From Candidatus Bathyarchaeota archaeon A05DMB-2 (GTDB lineage: Archaea > Thermoproteota > Bathyarchaeia > Bathyarchaeales > Bathycorpusculaceae): a stretch of 64,000 nucleotides of DNA. A program made the translations under genes and the position numbers. Shown here piece after piece: positions 1 to 8,790 of the stretch (its first letter is position 1; the number at the start of each line of letters is the position of its first letter). The stretch covers positions 50,512 through 114,511 of the forward strand of contig JAAKEZ010000009.1 of NCBI GenBank assembly GCA_018475625.1, written 5' to 3'. The notes below the pieces were generated by a model. It saw nothing but the letters and a program-made list of their open reading frames with translations, did not search any database and was not told the DNA's origin.

Positions 1-387
1 CATTAGCCCCATAGCTTTGTTGGGGTCATACATCCTTGTTGCCATGCACAAGTCTGCGTTGGTTTTGACGAGTTTTTCAAGCAGCAGGTTGATGTGTCTA
101 ACTTCGTAGGTTCCGTCACCATCAACCATCACCACAACGTTGCCTTTGGCGTATCTCATTCCGGTTCTCAGTGCGATGCCGTAACCGCGTCTGGGCTCAA
201 CAACGAGTTTGCAGAAGTTGGTGTCTTTGACTATTTCTTTGGTTCCATCGGTTGAATCTCCATCTACGACTATTATTTCTTTGGGGTACGTGAGTTCCTT
301 TTGGATGGTGGTTACTGCCTCGAGTATGTTTCCAGCTTCGTTGAGCGTTGGGATTACCACTGAGACCATTTCTACCTTAGAGGTCAT
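1..387 (-). CDS. Family 2 glycosyltransferase, N-terminal part (runs off the window)
   Basis: The frame opens at an ATG at 387 and is still open at base 1, giving 129 residues of a GT-A fold glycosyltransferase. It has a VVIPTLNEA start, a VVDGDSTDGT nucleotide-binding segment and a second acidic motif, VDGDGTYE, where the metal-binding DxD is expected. This matches the DPM1/DPG-synthase branch, which moves a sugar from a nucleotide sugar to a polyprenyl phosphate or glycan at the membrane. The acceptor cannot be told from this part. It runs in the same direction as the GT4 gene just upstream (48 bp gap), so the two may form one surface-glycan unit. Confidence 0.85.
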   Translation of the reverse strand, partial: MTSKVEMVSVVIPTLNEAGNILEAVTTIQKELTYPKEIIVVDGDSTDGTKEIVKDTNFCKLVVEPRRGYGIALRTGMRYAKGNVVVMVDGDGTYEVRHINLLLEKLVKTNADLCMATRMYDPNKAMGLM

Positions 388-435
388 TCGCTTGCGACTC
401 CACGGTTGGAGGGGTTATATAACTTTCGTTATGGC

Positions 436-1602
436 TTAAATAAGCTCTTCGTATATTTCGACTAATTTCTTCACGTTTGTGTCCCAGCTGAACTTCTGCT
501 CAACCTTCCTGCGCAGTTCGTTTTTGCGCGATGAAAAATCGCTGTTAGAAAACTTGGCTATCGCTTCTGCAAGTGATTTAGGGTTGTTGGGCGGCACGAT
601 TTCTCCGAAGCCATCAACCATGATTTCCTTGATTCCGCCGACGTTTGTGGCTATGACTGGTAATCCGCAAGCCATGGCTTCAAGCGCCACCAGCGGCAAG
701 CCTTCTCCAGACTTTGAGGGCAGCACGAAAAAGTCTGCAGTGTTGTAGTATAAGGGCAATTCTCCGTCGGAGATGAAGCCTGCAAGCTTGAAGTTCTTCT
801 CGATTCCAAGCTGTCTTGCTTTGGCTTTGACTTCGGCGAAGTCTGGTCCGCCACCAACAACGAGGTAGACTAAACGCGGGTTTTTTTTGACAGCTATTCC
901 TGTACTTTCCACTAGGGTGTCGATTCCGTTCTTGTAGACGAGTCTTCGCACAGTCAAAGCTACAGCGGCATTGCTGGGGATTTCCAGTTTTCGTCTCATC
1001 GTCTCTTGCGTTGCCGGTTGGGGTTTGAAGCGGTCTAAGTCTACACCGTTGTGGAGTACTTTGATTTTCTCGGGGTCTGCGCCTAAACTTAAAACGTAGT
1101 TTCGTGTTGCATTGCTTACTACGATTATTTTGTCGGCTGCTTTCAGAACCTGTGCTCCGACGGCAATGTCATTTAGGCGTTCCACAGTGTTCCATAAGCC
1201 TTGGTACTGTATGAAGGTGTTGTGCTGCGTGAGCACGAATGGCTTTTTGTATCTTTTTGCGAGTTTTGCAGCGATGAGGGATGACAGGTATGGGTGTCCA
1301 TGCGCGTGCACGATGTCGCTCGACTGAACAGATGTCAAATAGGTTTTGTAGCTTTCTATGCTGGGCAGCACATATGGGATTCCCAGTCTGAACCCGATGT
1401 TGAGTGAATCGTAGCAGCGGACTTTTATGCCGTCGTAAGTGTAGTTTTTTTCTGTGCCGATGCGGTTGGTGAGCACCATAAGCTTGAACTGTTTCTGCAT
1501 GAGCCTTTTGCTCTGCTCGTAAACGACTCTTTCGATTCCGCCGACGTGGGGCAGGAAAGTGTGCGTCACGATGCACAAGCTGGGTTGAGCCATGGTTTCC
1601 AA
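436..1602 (-). CDS. Family 4 (GT-B) glycosyltransferase
   Basis: A 388-residue glycosyltransferase of the GT4 family. The N-terminal Rossmann half carries HVGGIERVV, and the C-terminal half has the donor-binding EX7E signature within EGLPLVALEAMACGLPV. Such enzymes transfer sugar from a nucleotide donor with retention, usually for surface polysaccharide or N-glycan assembly. The TTG at 1602 has a GTGAGG motif about 11 bases upstream; an ATG at 1593 is the alternative. The next gene downstream is a GT2 enzyme in the same direction, suggesting shared glycan work. The sugar specificity cannot be read. Confidence 0.9.
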   Translation of the reverse strand: METMAQPSLCIVTHTFLPHVGGIERVVYEQSKRLMQKQFKLMVLTNRIGTEKNYTYDGIKVRCYDSLNIGFRLGIPYVLPSIESYKTYLTSVQSSDIVHAHGHPYLSSLIAAKLAKRYKKPFVLTQHNTFIQYQGLWNTVERLNDIAVGAQVLKAADKIIVVSNATRNYVLSLGADPEKIKVLHNGVDLDRFKPQPATQETMRRKLEIPSNAAVALTVRRLVYKNGIDTLVESTGIAVKKNPRLVYLVVGGGPDFAEVKAKARQLGIEKNFKLAGFISDGELPLYYNTADFFVLPSKSGEGLPLVALEAMACGLPVIATNVGGIKEIMVDGFGEIVPPNNPKSLAEAIAKFSNSDFSSRKNELRRKVEQKFSWDTNVKKLVEIYEELI

Positions 1603-1911
1603 CTGCGCTATTCCTCACCCTGCAAACTATTATAAATTTACTGTAAAACACATACAATCAAAGCTTTCATGACTTAATAGAAGCGCTGATGTGGTGGACT
1701 GATGTGCGATTTTTGTCTATAGCCCCTTTATATATACTAAGTAGTGTTGGATGCATCAAACTCCCTCGTACGATAGAGAGTAACTTTGAGTCCTTATGCG
1801 GAAGCTATTAGGGTCCCCTGTGAGAAGCCGCATGCATCAAAAGATAATTAGGCATAAAGGCGGACTCTGCGAATCTGAAAATCTTTAAAGCGATGCTCTG
1901 CTAAAAAGGTA
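1603..1911. other. Intergenic region with a possible dispersed-repeat relic
   Basis: No convincing gene is seen in these 309 bases. A GTCTATAGCCCCTTTATATA stretch at about 1717-1736 resembles the left end of the repeats at 4.7 and 7.2 kb, and TTATGCGGAAGCTATTAGG near 1795-1813 loosely resembles their right end. A TATA-like CTTTAAAG at 1882-1889 lies 35-42 bases upstream of the antiporter ATG at 1924 and is its likely promoter. Confidence 0.4.
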
Positions 1912-1923
1912 TTGTGTCTCAAG

Positions 1924-3168
1924 ATGGTTGAACCAGTTCCGCTGGCGTTGATAGTTAGCGCGTTAATTATCGTGATAGGTTTTTTGGGAAATTTCCTCTT
2001 TGAGAAGAAAGGTGTGCCTGACATGTTGTTCTTGATATTCCTCGGCATAGCCGTTGGACCAGTTTTACACATTTTTGAACCAAGCATCGTTAGCGAGCTG
2101 GCTCCATACATATCAGCTTTGGCATTGGTCTTCATCTTGTTCGATGGCGGAATGAGAATGGGCATTCGCCAAGCGTTGTCCCATAGTCCAAGAGCAGTTT
2201 TGCTCGCAGTTACAGGTTTCATACTGAGCATGCTGGTGGTTGCCCTGTTCACGATTTTCGCTCTAGGCGTCCCGCTTTTTTACGGTCTGTTGTTCGGCAG
2301 CATTTACGGCGGAAGCAGCTCCATCGTGGTGGTTTCATTGACAGCCAAAATAAAAATCAGCGAAAAAGGTGCCACCACCCTGATTTTAGAATCCGCCATA
2401 ACCGACATATTGTGCATCGTTGTGTCCCTTGCCTTGATCGGAGTTATTTTAACTGGATACGCTGACTACGCTTCCATAGGACTCGGAATCGCAGGCAGAT
2501 TTGTGGTAGGTGTCTTAGTTGGAATACTCTTTGGCGTAGCATGGTTGGTTATACTCAAGAGTGCGGCGTGTCTGCCTTTTTGTTACATGCTGACTTTGGC
2601 TATCGCACTTTTTGCTTACGCAGTCTCAGAAGTGCTGGGAGGAAGCGGCGCATTGAGTTCGCTTCTCTTCGGATTAATACTGGGTAACGAGACTGAAATT
2701 CTTCAGGTTTTCCATCTTAGGACAACATCGCATGCGTCTGTAGACGAAGGGTTGAAGCGTTTTGAATCTGAAATTGCCTTCTTCATTAGAACTTTCTTCT
2801 TCGTGTTCCTTGGAATAATCGCAACAATATCTAATGTTATTTTCGTTTTTCTCGGCGTTATGTTATCTCTGCTTCTTCTTGCGGTCAGAATAGGCGCGGT
2901 GCAATTGTCAACCCTTGGAAGTGAATTAAGAAAAGAGAGATCCATAATGTCAGTAGTATTGACACGTGGTTTAGCCGCTGCTGTTTTGGCGACGTTGCCA
3001 GCGCAATACGGTTTATTGTATTCTGATCAGTTCATCAACTTTGCAGTGGTGATAATCGTTTCCACGGCTATCATTGCTACAGTGGGCGTAATCGGCATTT
3101 CAAGAAAACAAAAAAGAACACCCGAGAAAACTATAGTAAGCCGTGATCAACTCGCTGGAATAGGCTAA
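1924..3168 (+). CDS. Cation:proton antiporter, CPA1/NhaP type
   Basis: A membrane protein of 414 residues (418 from the upstream TTG at 1912) made almost wholly of hydrophobic segments, about 12 helices, as in the monovalent cation:proton antiporter-1 family. The family regions LFDGGMRM and LESAITDI are seen; the latter occupies the place of the ES-x-x-N/D ion-binding signature in NhaP-like proteins. It would exchange Na+ or K+ for H+ across the cell membrane. The ATG at 1924 follows AAAAAGGT by about 13 bases and a TATA-like box at 1882, whereas the TTG at 1912 sits directly on that purine run. It is a single-gene unit. Confidence 0.88.
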   Translation: MVEPVPLALIVSALIIVIGFLGNFLFEKKGVPDMLFLIFLGIAVGPVLHIFEPSIVSELAPYISALALVFILFDGGMRMGIRQALSHSPRAVLLAVTGFILSMLVVALFTIFALGVPLFYGLLFGSIYGGSSSIVVVSLTAKIKISEKGATTLILESAITDILCIVVSLALIGVILTGYADYASIGLGIAGRFVVGVLVGILFGVAWLVILKSAACLPFCYMLTLAIALFAYAVSEVLGGSGALSSLLFGLILGNETEILQVFHLRTTSHASVDEGLKRFESEIAFFIRTFFFVFLGIIATISNVIFVFLGVMLSLLLLAVRIGAVQLSTLGSELRKERSIMSVVLTRGLAAAVLATLPAQYGLLYSDQFINFAVVIIVSTAIIATVGVIGISRKQKRTPEKTIVSRDQLAGIG

Positions 3169-3256
3169 AATCTGCCTTTACATTAACTGCATCTGCCAGA
3201 AAGGCAGACACATCGCGTCATTGTTTATGTTTTTAAGAAGCAAGGTCAGTGGCAGT

Positions 3257-3598
3257 TCAGATCGAAAGGTTATGCTTTGCAGCGTACACTTCTTTGAGTG
3301 TACTCTGAAAAGTTTTCTTTATATCCTCGATGAAGATAGCCCTGTTTTGAATCCCTTTCTGAACCGCACCTGCAGCTACGAAGCACGCGCCGATTGTTTC
3401 GCTTATCGGAGTTGGCTCGGGAAACATGATCAAGGCTACTCCGATTTTTATCAGTCTGGACTTGTTGCCTTCGCGCCATAACTTTTTGGTCATCTTAACC
3501 TCTCGGCTCATGCCCTTGATTGTGTTCGAAAAGTCTGTTCCGGTCTTGGCTAATTCTGTTAAAGTGTCAGCAGCAGTTTTGGCCTCTTCCAACTTCAT
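3257..3598 (-). CDS. Conserved small membrane protein, unknown function
   Basis: A 113-residue protein with a charged helical N-terminus, then one hydrophobic stretch at about residues 51-80 (IGVALIMFPEPTPISETIG) and a charged C-terminal tail. The Pro-rich PEPTPISETIG segment followed by a Gly/Ala-rich helix looks conserved and argues for a real gene, though I cannot name the family. The ATG at 3598 is the first in frame. It is transcribed toward the antiporter gene, with its 3' end 88 bp from that stop. Confidence 0.6.
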   Translation of the reverse strand: MKLEEAKTAADTLTELAKTGTDFSNTIKGMSREVKMTKKLWREGNKSRLIKIGVALIMFPEPTPISETIGACFVAAGAVQKGIQNRAIFIEDIKKTFQSTLKEVYAAKHNLSI

Positions 3599-3840
3599 AT
3601 CGGGTTCTCCTGAATGCGCTATAGGGCGATTTTCAATGAAAAGTCTTTGCCTAGCAAAAGAGCATTCTAAGCCCCGTCTCTGTGCTTATACACTTTGACA
3701 ATTTTATTTATCCATCGTTAATTCGACCGCCTTGTCTCGGTGATTTTGGCATCAATAAGTCAAAACATGAACAGCTTGTTTTATATGTTCAGAATTAGCG
3801 GTGCAACGAACACTGAGGTTTTAGGCTGTCTTAGGGGATT

Positions 3841-4034
3841 TCAGCTGATTTTCCCCGCACATAGGTGATACTCAAGTGTCAAATCGTACTTGTCTGCCAC
3901 GGAGCAAAAACTGCAGTTGCAACCTGCTTCAAGAACAGCTTCATCTGCTTTTCCCCTAGCGCAATACAACGCACTTGCTAATGGGCAGTTGCACATGTCC
4001 AGGTTCTTTTTTTATCGTCCACATGGGTGCCCAT
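3841..4034 (-). pseudogene. Cys-rich mini-protein (DUF2769-like) interrupted at an A7 run
   Basis: From an ATG at 3996 a 51-residue frame reads MCNCPLASALYCARGK, later CNCSFC and HLCAGK, with seven cysteines spaced as in the small DUF2769 proteins I recall (CxCP, CARGK, CxCxxC, GxxC). The usual lead-in to the first Cys pair is encoded upstream in another frame: an ATG at 4034, preceded by AAGGTGAC, gives MGTHVDDKK. The two frames join by a -1 shift on seven A's (T7 at 4007-4013 on the plus strand). This may be a genuine frameshift, a slippage site, or a sequence error; I cannot tell which. The function is unknown; the cysteines suggest metal binding. Confidence 0.55.
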
Positions 4035-4205
4035 GTTGTCACCTTCACCGTATTATTCCGCTTGAGTTTTTAAACCTGTGTTGTTGCGCTTGGCTAGTAA
4101 CAGGTGATGGAAAACAGGCATTCGCGGGTTGTAATTGTACGTTTACAGTCACAAAAAACTATAAACACCCGGCACTATCATGTGCCACGTCAGAGGTGCA
4201 TTTAA

Positions 4206-4562
4206 TTGTCCGAAATAGACTCCGCAAAAAAGGCAACGCAACCTATAAAAGCGCTTAGGGCAGTGCCTTATGAAAGCGGATTTCACTTTTACACAGGCAT
4301 CGGAAGCTACACCGGAGTTACCGCCACCAGTCTTTTTGAGTTCGTCGAAAAACTCCAAATAGCACCTGTTGAATCCGTCGTATTTCATTTTCAGCGCGGC
4401 GACTATCAAAAATGGATTAAGAACACGCTTGGTGACGATGAGGCAGCAGCGCAAATCGAGCAGTTAAAGAAATGGTCCTCTTGGTCGTCTGATGAAAACT
4501 TGAGAAAAGACCTCCTGAAAGCTGTAGAGAAACGTCTTGCCGAGCTAAAATCACAATATTAA
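4206..4562 (+). CDS. DUF5752-like conserved protein
   Basis: A 118-residue soluble protein. The central part (FHFYTGIGSYTG, then SLFEFVEKL, then FHFQRGDYQKWI) resembles the DUF5752 family of archaeal and bacterial proteins of unknown function, and the C-terminus is a charged helical tail. The TTG at 4206 is favoured because GAGGTG lies at 4192-4197, eight bases upstream. No operon partner is evident; it stands alone between intergenic stretches. Confidence 0.65.
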   Translation: MSEIDSAKKATQPIKALRAVPYESGFHFYTGIGSYTGVTATSLFEFVEKLQIAPVESVVFHFQRGDYQKWIKNTLGDDEAAAQIEQLKKWSSWSSDENLRKDLLKAVEKRLAELKSQY

Positions 4563-5022
4563 AACATGTTTTTCTCGTGAACGAAAGGAACTTACTGAAG
4601 AGAAGCCTAAACGAACAATCCTGCAGGTTACAGCACCAAAAATCAAGTGTGATTAAAACATCGGTCGCAAAGCAGGAACCGTTTCAAGCCAACAAGAACC
4701 AGCCTATTTGGCGCCTATTAGTGGTGCATTACAGAAACCTATAGAGGGACTATCACTATTCGCGTTTTCAAGCGCCAAAAGTATGTTGAAAACTGACGCT
4801 TTAACTATGGGGGAGATACACGCTCCGAACAGAACAGAGCTTTCAGAACTGTTTACAGTATATTTAAGGGGACTATAGGATGGGTCGAGCCAAGAAAAGC
4901 GCCGTTTCACGGCTGCTTGCGCACTGCTTTGGAAGCGGTGGAACAGCTGAAACTCAATAGCTTGCACTGTTTCATTCTAAAAGTAAATAAATAAGCTGTC
5001 GATAAAATAGAGAAACCTGAAC
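4563..5022. other. Intergenic region holding a repeat copy
   Basis: No convincing gene in 460 bases. It holds the longest copy of a dispersed repeat (minus orientation, 4705-4879), listed separately. The rest shows nothing recognisable. Confidence 0.5.
4705..4879 (-). repeat. Dispersed repeat, copy 1 (MITE-like)
   Basis: Read on the minus strand it starts CCTATAGTCCCCTTAAATA and ends CTCTATAGGTTTCTGTAATG, followed by TAGGCGCCAAATAGG. The CCTATAG and CTATAGG pair are inverted, as in a small non-autonomous element. The same two blocks recur at 7158-7269, and the right block alone recurs at 39051-39090. Confidence 0.6.
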
Positions 5023-6798
5023 TTGGTGAATACACAGGTGAAGAGAACCGCAATCCTCATCGCACTCACAGTCATCCTGTTGGCTACGCTGTTGCCTCTT
5101 TCGCTTAGCACCCAAACCGTCTCTGCGCAAAGCACCTATACCATCCACAGCGTCGACCACCAAGTACATGTCATGTACTCTGGGTACATCGTCATAAGCG
5201 ATACTATACATGTCACAGGGTCAATGTCAAACGGTTTCCTTATGGGTTTTCCCTACCAATACGGCGTACACGTCCTCAAAGCAGTAACCTACGATCAGAA
5301 TCATAATGTCTACCCAATGAGCCTTGGTGTACCGCTCGAAAACCAGGTGGGATATTACGGCGCAAAAATAGACTTTGGGCAATCAAACCCGCAAGTTTTC
5401 ACAGTCGTCTTCGTCCTCTCAAATAAGCTGCTTACCCAAACCTCAAGCGGTGGCACAAGCACCGTAACCTTCAACCTTGACTATCCGGCTTACCCCAGTT
5501 TCGTGCAGGACGCTGGCACCTGCAACGTCTCCATCGTTCTCCCAGAAACTCCCACGGTCATCAGCATCACCAAGAACGACGGTTTAGTTGAAACCACCAA
5601 CTACATTAGAAATAACTTGCCAGCGTTTACCTACTCACCAGCTATCGCCACTTTCACGGTTCACTTTGGAAACCTCTTGCTCCTTACTATGGAAAGGCTG
5701 GACCGCCAAGTCACGTTAGGTCCAGCAGGCGAATTAGCATCCACGGACACTTACCGCTTGAAGAACAATTCTCCAGACTCGATTAGCTCACTTCAAATAG
5801 GGTTGCCTATCCAAGCCTCCAACATCGTCGCCAGAGATGAATTCGGCAGAGCCTTGACAACATCACCTCTGTCTACAAGCAGCACCACGGTTACCATGAA
5901 TGTCACGCTTGTTTCGTCTCTGGCGGGCAGTGGTTCTTCCACGGTTTCGGTGAGTTATGGTCTTCCAAGCGCTGTGTCTTCGCTGGGGACACGTTTCTCT
6001 TTAGATTTTGTGCTGTTTCCGGCTTTTGATTATTATGTTGAGGAGGCAACTGTGACTTTTGTTCCTCCCGAGGGAGCGCGGTTTGTATCGCCTAATCTTT
6101 CCGAGTTAGATCCCTCTTTAAGTTTGTCGCGAGAGATTTTCCAGGAGACTCTGTCCGTGACTCGGAAAGGTGTCAGCTACGTGGATTATGCTTTTTCTTC
6201 CGCGAATGCCTTGCAGGTTACTTATGATTACAACGTGTTGTGGTTGTCTTTCCGCCCCACCATGTGGATTTGGTTGCTAGCCATTGTCGGCGTGGTGGTT
6301 GTTGCTATTTGGAGAAGACCTAGACGAAAAGTTGCGGCGCCAGCGAGAATTGTGACGCCCAAGATTTCAGTTGGTTTGACTCCGGATGACGTGCGATCTT
6401 TCACGGAAGCGTACGAGGAGAAGAGCAGGATAGCTTCGGAGTTGAAGTCTCTTGACGTGAGAGCGCAGAAGGGTAGGATTCCGAGGCGACAGTACAAGGT
6501 TCAGCGGAGAACATTGGAGCTTCGTTCTGAAGCCTTGTCCAAGAACATCAGCGGATTGAAGGCAACTTTCCGCAGTGCTGGCGGTGTTTACGCGGATTTG
6601 GTGCGGCAGCTTGACTTTGCTGAGACGGAGCTTGTTGAGGTTGAAACGAACATTCGAACCATTGAAACACGGCAAAGTCGGGGTGAACTTTCGCTGGAAG
6701 AATACAAGAAGATGATGGCGGATTATCAGCGGCGGAAAGAGAAAGCGGAGACGACGATTAACGGAATCTTGCTGCGGCTTCGTGAAGAACTGCATTAG
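5023..6798 (+). CDS. Secreted, membrane-anchored coiled-coil protein
   Basis: A 591-residue protein with a signal peptide (basic start, then ILIALTVILLATLLPL, cleavage likely near VSAQS), about 380 extracellular residues rich in beta strands and Ser/Thr, one membrane helix at about 413-430 (MWIWLLAIVGVVVVAIW), an Arg/Lys stop-transfer segment, and a cytoplasmic charged coiled coil to the end. This gives an outside sensor or adhesion domain and an inside helical domain; no enzyme motif is seen. Starts TTG 5023 and GTG 5026 are equivalent choices. Codon use changes sharply within the gene: C- and A-ending codons dominate up to about 5,890 and G- or T-ending codons after it. Confidence 0.75.
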   Translation: MVNTQVKRTAILIALTVILLATLLPLSLSTQTVSAQSTYTIHSVDHQVHVMYSGYIVISDTIHVTGSMSNGFLMGFPYQYGVHVLKAVTYDQNHNVYPMSLGVPLENQVGYYGAKIDFGQSNPQVFTVVFVLSNKLLTQTSSGGTSTVTFNLDYPAYPSFVQDAGTCNVSIVLPETPTVISITKNDGLVETTNYIRNNLPAFTYSPAIATFTVHFGNLLLLTMERLDRQVTLGPAGELASTDTYRLKNNSPDSISSLQIGLPIQASNIVARDEFGRALTTSPLSTSSTTVTMNVTLVSSLAGSGSSTVSVSYGLPSAVSSLGTRFSLDFVLFPAFDYYVEEATVTFVPPEGARFVSPNLSELDPSLSLSREIFQETLSVTRKGVSYVDYAFSSANALQVTYDYNVLWLSFRPTMWIWLLAIVGVVVVAIWRRPRRKVAAPARIVTPKISVGLTPDDVRSFTEAYEEKSRIASELKSLDVRAQKGRIPRRQYKVQRRTLELRSEALSKNISGLKATFRSAGGVYADLVRQLDFAETELVEVETNIRTIETRQSRGELSLEEYKKMMADYQRRKEKAETTINGILLRLREELH

Positions 6799-6858
6799 CA
6801 GACCTAAACGCTTTTATTTTACTGCTGGTTTTTGAAACAGAATTACGAGGTATGAAAC

Positions 6859-7041
6859 ATGGTAAAAATAGTAGTTGATAACGCCAAATGCACCGGATGC
6901 GAAACCTGCGTAAACACATGCCCAGTCGGCGTCTACGAAATCAAAGAATCTAAGTCTGTGCCTGTCAAACTTGACGAGTGCCTTGTCTGCAGAGCATGCG
7001 AAGCCCAGTGTCCCGAAGGTGCAATACAGGTAATCGAGTAA
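6859..7041 (+). CDS. Ferredoxin, 2[4Fe-4S]
   Basis: A 60-residue bacterial-type ferredoxin with two CxxCxxCxxxCP clusters (CTGCETCVNTCP and CLVCRACEAQCP), enough for two [4Fe-4S] centres. It is a likely soluble electron carrier; the CO dehydrogenase complex 2-7 kb away is one possible partner, but they are not in one operon. The ATG at 6859 follows GAGGTATGAAAC, giving a clear ribosome-binding site. Confidence 0.93.
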   Translation: MVKIVVDNAKCTGCETCVNTCPVGVYEIKESKSVPVKLDECLVCRACEAQCPEGAIQVIE

Positions 7042-7157
7042 GCGAAATCTTCAGTCCTCGATTTATCCTGTGCAGTGCGTGTTGCCTCTCAAAAAGTATT
7101 TGAGAGCTTAATCCTATCTTTATCCATAATCTCAATCTGCGCTGGTGCAATTTCTTG

Positions 7158-7269
7158 TCTATAGTTCCCTTAAACAAAGGAAACAACATGGTTTGACGCT
7201 TCTCCGCGTCAACAGCGACCCTATCTCTATAGGTTTCTGCAATGAATCTCTCTGTTAGGCTCCAAATAT
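7158..7269 (+). repeat. Dispersed repeat, copy 2 (MITE-like)
   Basis: It begins TCTATAGTTCCCTTAAAC at 7158 and ends CTCTATAGGTTTCTGCAATG at 7225-7244, followed by a GTTAGGCTCCAAATATG flank. Both ends match the copy at 4705-4879, but the middle is shorter and includes its own hairpin, GACGC-TTCTCC-GCGTC. It lies between the ferredoxin and the next gene; the 318-base gap holds no gene. Confidence 0.6.
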
Positions 7270-7359
7270 GACCACCAGAGGGGCCCAAAGTAAGGGTGCT
7301 TGTGGCGGTGGCGTGTTTGTTGCAAACGTTTTTTACACAGCAGCGCTGAGCTGGTTCTT

Positions 7360-7710
7360 ATGATTACGAGTGAGGGCATCAGTGTAGAAGCAAAACCTGT
7401 CCCGAAAAGACAGTTTGTCTCGGCGTGGAGGGCGCTGACGAGTAAACCGTTCCCGCGGGTGAAGGCGTATCAGCTTAGGGATTATGATTTTGACAGGGTT
7501 ATACGGCTGAGGCTTTGCGACGAGGATATGGAGAAGGAGTTGGAGGAGTGGGGCAAGGTTCTCTCAACCAAAGGCATAGATGCGTGCGTTTTCAATGTGG
7601 AAGAAGCAGCAGACGCCGATTACGTCATTTTGGTGCGTAAGCGCCCGTGTCACAGTTTAGGGGAAATCTTGAAGCACGAGCCTGCGCACATCGTCAGAGG
7701 CGACCTCTAA
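7360..7710 (+). CDS. Conserved hypothetical protein
   Basis: A soluble 116-residue protein from the ATG at 7360; an in-frame extension back to 7300 has no support because it overlaps low-complexity sequence and its residues look random. A small alpha/beta protein with a central ELEEWGKVL helix and a YVILVRKRP strand. I do not recognise the family. Its stop lies 1 bp from the stop of the convergent LLM oxidoreductase gene. Confidence 0.55.
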   Translation: MITSEGISVEAKPVPKRQFVSAWRALTSKPFPRVKAYQLRDYDFDRVIRLRLCDEDMEKELEEWGKVLSTKGIDACVFNVEEAADADYVILVRKRPCHSLGEILKHEPAHIVRGDL

Positions 7711-7711
7711 A

Positions 7712-8668
7712 TCACTTCAGTTTCCTAGCAACTGTCTCGGCGAACAGCTCCAAACCCTCCAGGCTCGGAAGGTCGCCGAAGAAAAGCATAAAGAAGGTCG
7801 CACCCAAATCCGCATACTCCTGTATCACCCGCGAGCACTCGTCAGGCGTTCCGGCAAGGCAGAGTTTCTCGAAATCTTTCAGGGACACGTTTTCTGGCTT
7901 TCGCTCAGAGAGTTTTTTTTCTAATTCTTTCCTGTCAGAAGCTATGAACACCTGAGCCCCGGGCCAGCATGACTTCTCGATTTCTTTAAAGTCTCTGCCC
8001 ACTGCGGTGCAGTATTGCTGCAGAACTTCCAGTTTGTGTTTGTAAAGCGCCGTTGATGGCAGGTAGCCCCAGTCGAATCTGTCCGCGTGCTGCGCAGTTA
8101 CGCGCAGGGTCATTTTTTCTCCTGAGCCCGCTATAGTTATCGGCGGGTGCGGTTTCTGCACGGGCTTGGGCTCGCACACAGCGCCGTCGATGCTGTAATA
8201 TTCGCCGCTGTAGCTTGCTTTTTCCTCGGTCCACATTTTCTTGATTATCTCAACTGCCTCGTTGAGCCGACCTATTCTCGCGCTGAGTTTCGGGAACTGC
8301 AAGCCATAAGCTGTATGTTCGGCTTCTTGGACGCCCGCGCCGATGGCGAATTCTAACCTGCCGTTTGAGATGACATCAACTGTAGCAGCCATTTTGGCGA
8401 GTAAGGCTGGGTTTCTGAACGTGTTGCAGGTAACCATCGTGCCCAACCTTATCCTGTTTGTTAATGTAGCCAGTGCCGAAAGGGCTGTCCAGCATTCAAG
8501 TATGGAACTGCTCTTGAACATCAGGTGGTCGTCCAGCCACACCGAATGGTAGCCGAGGCGTTCGCATTCCAGAGCAGTATTCCGTATAAAATCAAAATGC
8601 GTAGAGTGAGTTTCTTCGGGTCGGTAAGCGTAAAATGGAAGGAACACGCCGAACTTCAATTCTCTCAA
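7712..8668 (-). CDS. LLM-class oxidoreductase, probably F420-dependent
   Basis: A 318-residue TIM-barrel of the bacterial-luciferase-like family. It has FGVFLPFYAY at the start, the SVWLDDHL segment, RIRLGTMVT, GRLEFAIGAG and PKPVQKPHPP, all family landmarks. In archaea these mostly use coenzyme F420, and one member is methylene-H4MPT reductase (Mer). It lies 122 bp downstream of cdhE in the same direction, so a role as the methyl-branch reductase feeding CO dehydrogenase/acetyl-CoA synthase is attractive but is inference. The start is a TTG at 8668. cofE elsewhere in the window supports F420 use. Confidence 0.82.
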   Translation of the reverse strand: MRELKFGVFLPFYAYRPEETHSTHFDFIRNTALECERLGYHSVWLDDHLMFKSSSILECWTALSALATLTNRIRLGTMVTCNTFRNPALLAKMAATVDVISNGRLEFAIGAGVQEAEHTAYGLQFPKLSARIGRLNEAVEIIKKMWTEEKASYSGEYYSIDGAVCEPKPVQKPHPPITIAGSGEKMTLRVTAQHADRFDWGYLPSTALYKHKLEVLQQYCTAVGRDFKEIEKSCWPGAQVFIASDRKELEKKLSERKPENVSLKDFEKLCLAGTPDECSRVIQEYADLGATFFMLFFGDLPSLEGLELFAETVARKLK

Positions 8669-8790
8669 TGCAGAGTCCCCAGCATACTTTGTTGATGGGA
8701 CTATAATAGCTGATTGCGAAACAGAAGGTCAGCGTGGAACTGTTTATTCAAGAAGAAGAGCGTTGAAGATGGAAAGAAAAGAGAATATTG

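Noticed and set aside
3890..4258. 122-residue plus-strand frame across 3.9-4.3 kb
   Set aside because: It is antisense to the Cys-rich mini-protein and overlaps the real plus-strand gene at 4206 in another frame; its composition is random.
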